16,283 nucleotides of DNA from JBPCOB01 sp051000715 (lineage in GTDB: Bacteria; Actinomycetota; Actinomycetes; JALYNC01), in contig JBPCOB010000256.1 of NCBI GenBank assembly GCA_051000715.1, positions 1 through 16,283 on the forward strand. The letters run 5' to 3'. Positions 14,643-16,283 of the stretch are shown here, in pieces; position 1 is the stretch's first letter; the number at the start of each line of letters is the position of its first letter. A model generated the notes under the pieces. It searched no databases. It saw only the letters and a program-made list of their open reading frames with translations, and was not told where the DNA came from. The translations under genes and the position numbers were made by a program.

Positions 14643-15658
14643 GCGTCGTGATCACCAATCACAACTACGCACGGTTCCTCCCGGCCGCGGTCGCCAGCGC
14701 CGCCGCCCAGACCTACGGCGACACCGAGATCATTGTCGTGGACGATGGCTCGACCGACGACTCCGAGCGCGTCCTGTTGGCCCTCCCGCCGGGCATCACC
14801 GTGCTGCGGCAGCGCCACGCCGGCCAGGGCGCCGCGTTCAACGCGGGGCTGCGCCAGGCGACCGGAGACGTAGTGATGTTCCTCGACGCCGACGACCGGC
14901 TCCAGCCTGACGTCGGCCAGCGGGTCATGGCCTTGATGCGGGCCGACCAGGAGGTCGTGCGCGTGCAGTTCCTCCTGCGGCTGATCGACGCGGACGGTCG
15001 CTGGCTCGGGTCGACGTTGCCGGCCCGGGCGGCCGAGCTGTCCTGCGGTGACCTCCGGGCCCGGCTGGAGGGCCACCCCGACGACGTGCCCTGGCAGCCG
15101 ACCAGTGGCAACGCGTTCCGGCGCACCGCGTTGGACCAGATCTTCCCGATGCCCGACGAGCCGTATCGGATCTGCGCCGACTACTACCTGTCCAACCTCG
15201 TCCCGTGGCTCGGCCGGGTCGGCGTCCTGGCCCGGCCGGGTGGGGACTACCGGCTGCACCCGGACAACGGCGAGTACTCCGAGGCGCTGGTCCTGGACCG
15301 GTTGCGGGCCAACCTGCTGCGCACCGTGCAGACACATCGTACTGCGCGGGCCGTGGCCGCACGCGTCCGGCCGACGTCGCTGCCGGAGGACCCGTGGGAG
15401 GTGCGCTCGGTCACGTTCATGGCCAACCGCTTGATCTCGCTGCGACTGGACCGACGGACCCACCCGAGGCCGGGTGACACCCGCTGGGGCCTGCTCCGAC
15501 GTGGAGTGCTGTCCTCGTGCGGCCGCTTCGACCTGTCGTGGCCGGCTCGGCTGGCGCGCAGCGCCTGGTTCGTCGTCCTCGCCCTCTGCCCGGCCCGTGC
15601 GGTCGGAGCTGTCATCCACCCGTACGTTCGCCGCGCAAGCCTCGGTCGGGCAACCTGA
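14633..15658 (+). CDS. Family 2 glycosyltransferase
   Basis: A 341-residue GT2 enzyme. It has LSVVITNHNYARFLPAAVAS (3-22), IIVVDDGSTDDSERV (33-47), QGAAFNAGLRQATGDVVMFL (65-84) and the metal site DADD (85-88). TSGNAFRR (157-164) and CADYYLSNLVPWLG (181-194) form the acceptor and catalytic region, and YRLHPDN (206-212) is the usual end of the core. The C-terminal 110 residues are helical and basic with a hydrophobic stretch (AWFVVLALCPARAVGAVI), which may associate with the membrane. ATG 14633 overlaps the upstream gene by 10 bp and the stop shares one base with the next ATG (TGATG), so translation is probably coupled through all four genes from 11233. Confidence 0.91.
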   Translation: MRLSVVITNHNYARFLPAAVASAAAQTYGDTEIIVVDDGSTDDSERVLLALPPGITVLRQRHAGQGAAFNAGLRQATGDVVMFLDADDRLQPDVGQRVMALMRADQEVVRVQFLLRLIDADGRWLGSTLPARAAELSCGDLRARLEGHPDDVPWQPTSGNAFRRTALDQIFPMPDEPYRICADYYLSNLVPWLGRVGVLARPGGDYRLHPDNGEYSEALVLDRLRANLLRTVQTHRTARAVAARVRPTSLPEDPWEVRSVTFMANRLISLRLDRRTHPRPGDTRWGLLRRGVLSSCGRFDLSWPARLARSAWFVVLALCPARAVGAVIHPYVRRASLGRAT

Positions 15659-16283
15659 TGGACATCGTCATCGTCAACCACCGCACACCGCGGCTACTCC
15701 GGCGCTGTTTGGCCTCGCTGCCCTCCCCGCGGCCCGGCCGGGTCATCGTGCTGGACAACGACTCCGGCGACGAGAGCCCGGCTCTGGTCGAGCGCGAGTT
15801 CGCTGACGTCGCGCTCGTCACCACCGCCGAGAACACCGGGTTCGGCGGCGGAGTGGAGCAGGCGCTGCGGCACAGCACCAACAGCACAGTCCTCGTCCTG
15901 AACGCCGACACCGAGCTGCACGGCGATACGGTGGCGTCCCTCGAGTGCTACCTGCACGAGCATCCGCGCTGCGGGCTCGTCGGGCCGCGGATCGTCGATG
16001 CCGATGGCTCGGCGCAGCCTTCCGCGTTCCCCTGGCCGACACCACTGGACTATCTGCTCAGCGAGACCCGGGTGTACGCCTTGTTGCGCCGCTTGGGGAT
16101 CCGCTCCGGCCGGGTCCTTCGGCTGTGGGATCACGACGTCGCCCGGTCGGTGCCCTGGGTCCTCGGCTGCGCTTTCGCGCTGCGCCGCGAGGCCTACGAC
16201 GAGGTGGGGGGCATCGACCCCGGCTTCCCGATGTACTTCGAGGAAGCCGACCTGTGCGCCCGACTGGCGGCGGCACACTGGCT
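15658..16283 (+). CDS. Family 2 glycosyltransferase, rhamnosyltransferase-like (partial, runs off the window)
   Basis: The first 208 residues of a GT2 enzyme with no stop before the window end. MDIVIVNHRTPRLLRRCLAS opens the domain, followed by VIVLDNDSGDES (29-40), ENTGFGGGVEQAL (58-70), VLNADTE (80-86) in place of a DXD triad, LVGPRIVDADG (107-117), PWVLGCAFALRREAYDEVGG (166-185) and FPMYFEEADLCARL (190-203). NxGFGxG...NAD...YFEExDLC is the hallmark of the WbbL/rhamnosyltransferase-like GT2 group, which commonly adds rhamnose to lipid-linked glycans. The sugar remains an inference. Its ATG overlaps the upstream TGA by one base. About 80-100 more residues would be expected outside the window. 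Confidence 0.88.
   Translation, partial: MDIVIVNHRTPRLLRRCLASLPSPRPGRVIVLDNDSGDESPALVEREFADVALVTTAENTGFGGGVEQALRHSTNSTVLVLNADTELHGDTVASLECYLHEHPRCGLVGPRIVDADGSAQPSAFPWPTPLDYLLSETRVYALLRRLGIRSGRVLRLWDHDVARSVPWVLGCAFALRREAYDEVGGIDPGFPMYFEEADLCARLAAAHW

Noticed and set aside
1..16283. CRISPR arrays, tRNA or rRNA genes, insertion sequences
   Set aside because: No regularly spaced repeats, no tRNA-like cloverleaf, no rRNA-like stretch and no transposase motifs were seen by eye on either strand; only the integrase remnant suggests a mobile element.

Overview
The window is GC-rich DNA with frequent GTG starts, tightly overlapping genes and TANNNT-type -10 elements. This points to an actinobacterium. 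A Geodermatophilaceae-like genus is possible, judged only from a remembered resemblance of one small Cys-rich protein, and this is weak evidence. Most of the window is one surface-polysaccharide locus: nine glycosyltransferase domains (six GT2, three GT4), an ABC-2 polysaccharide exporter (Wzm/Wzt type), a methyltransferase domain, a sulfotransferase domain and a secreted beta-helix protein.

Left edge (1-650): accessory or decayed DNA. It holds the 3' end of an HTH-like ORF entering from outside, the C-terminal remnant of a tyrosine recombinase/integrase, and on the minus strand a small Cys/His-rich putative zinc-ribbon ORF. Region 698-7356, minus strand: a five-gene operon transcribed right to left (GT2; N-domain+GT2+methyltransferase fusion; GT4; GT2; GT2). 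Every junction overlaps by 4-7 bp, so the genes are probably translationally coupled.

Region 7357-7408 is a 52-bp divergent promoter region with -10 hexamers on both strands that overlap by 2 bp. To the right, on the plus strand, are the exporter permease (7409-8260, probably leaderless) and its ATPase with a C-terminal carbohydrate-binding-type domain (8266-9561). A 210-bp intergenic region follows, with a post-stop hairpin and a perfect 26-bp palindrome. Then come a secreted parallel beta-helix protein (9772-11157), a sulfotransferase-GT4 fusion (11233-13488), a GT4 (13485-14642), a GT2 (14633-15658) and a GT2 cut by the window end (15658-16283).

Inferred biology: the glycosyltransferases assemble a glycan on a cytoplasmic lipid carrier and the ABC transporter exports it. 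Methylation and sulfation decorate or cap it, and the beta-helix protein may act on it outside the membrane. The initiating phosphoglycosyltransferase, nucleotide-sugar synthesis genes and PAPS synthesis genes are not in this window.
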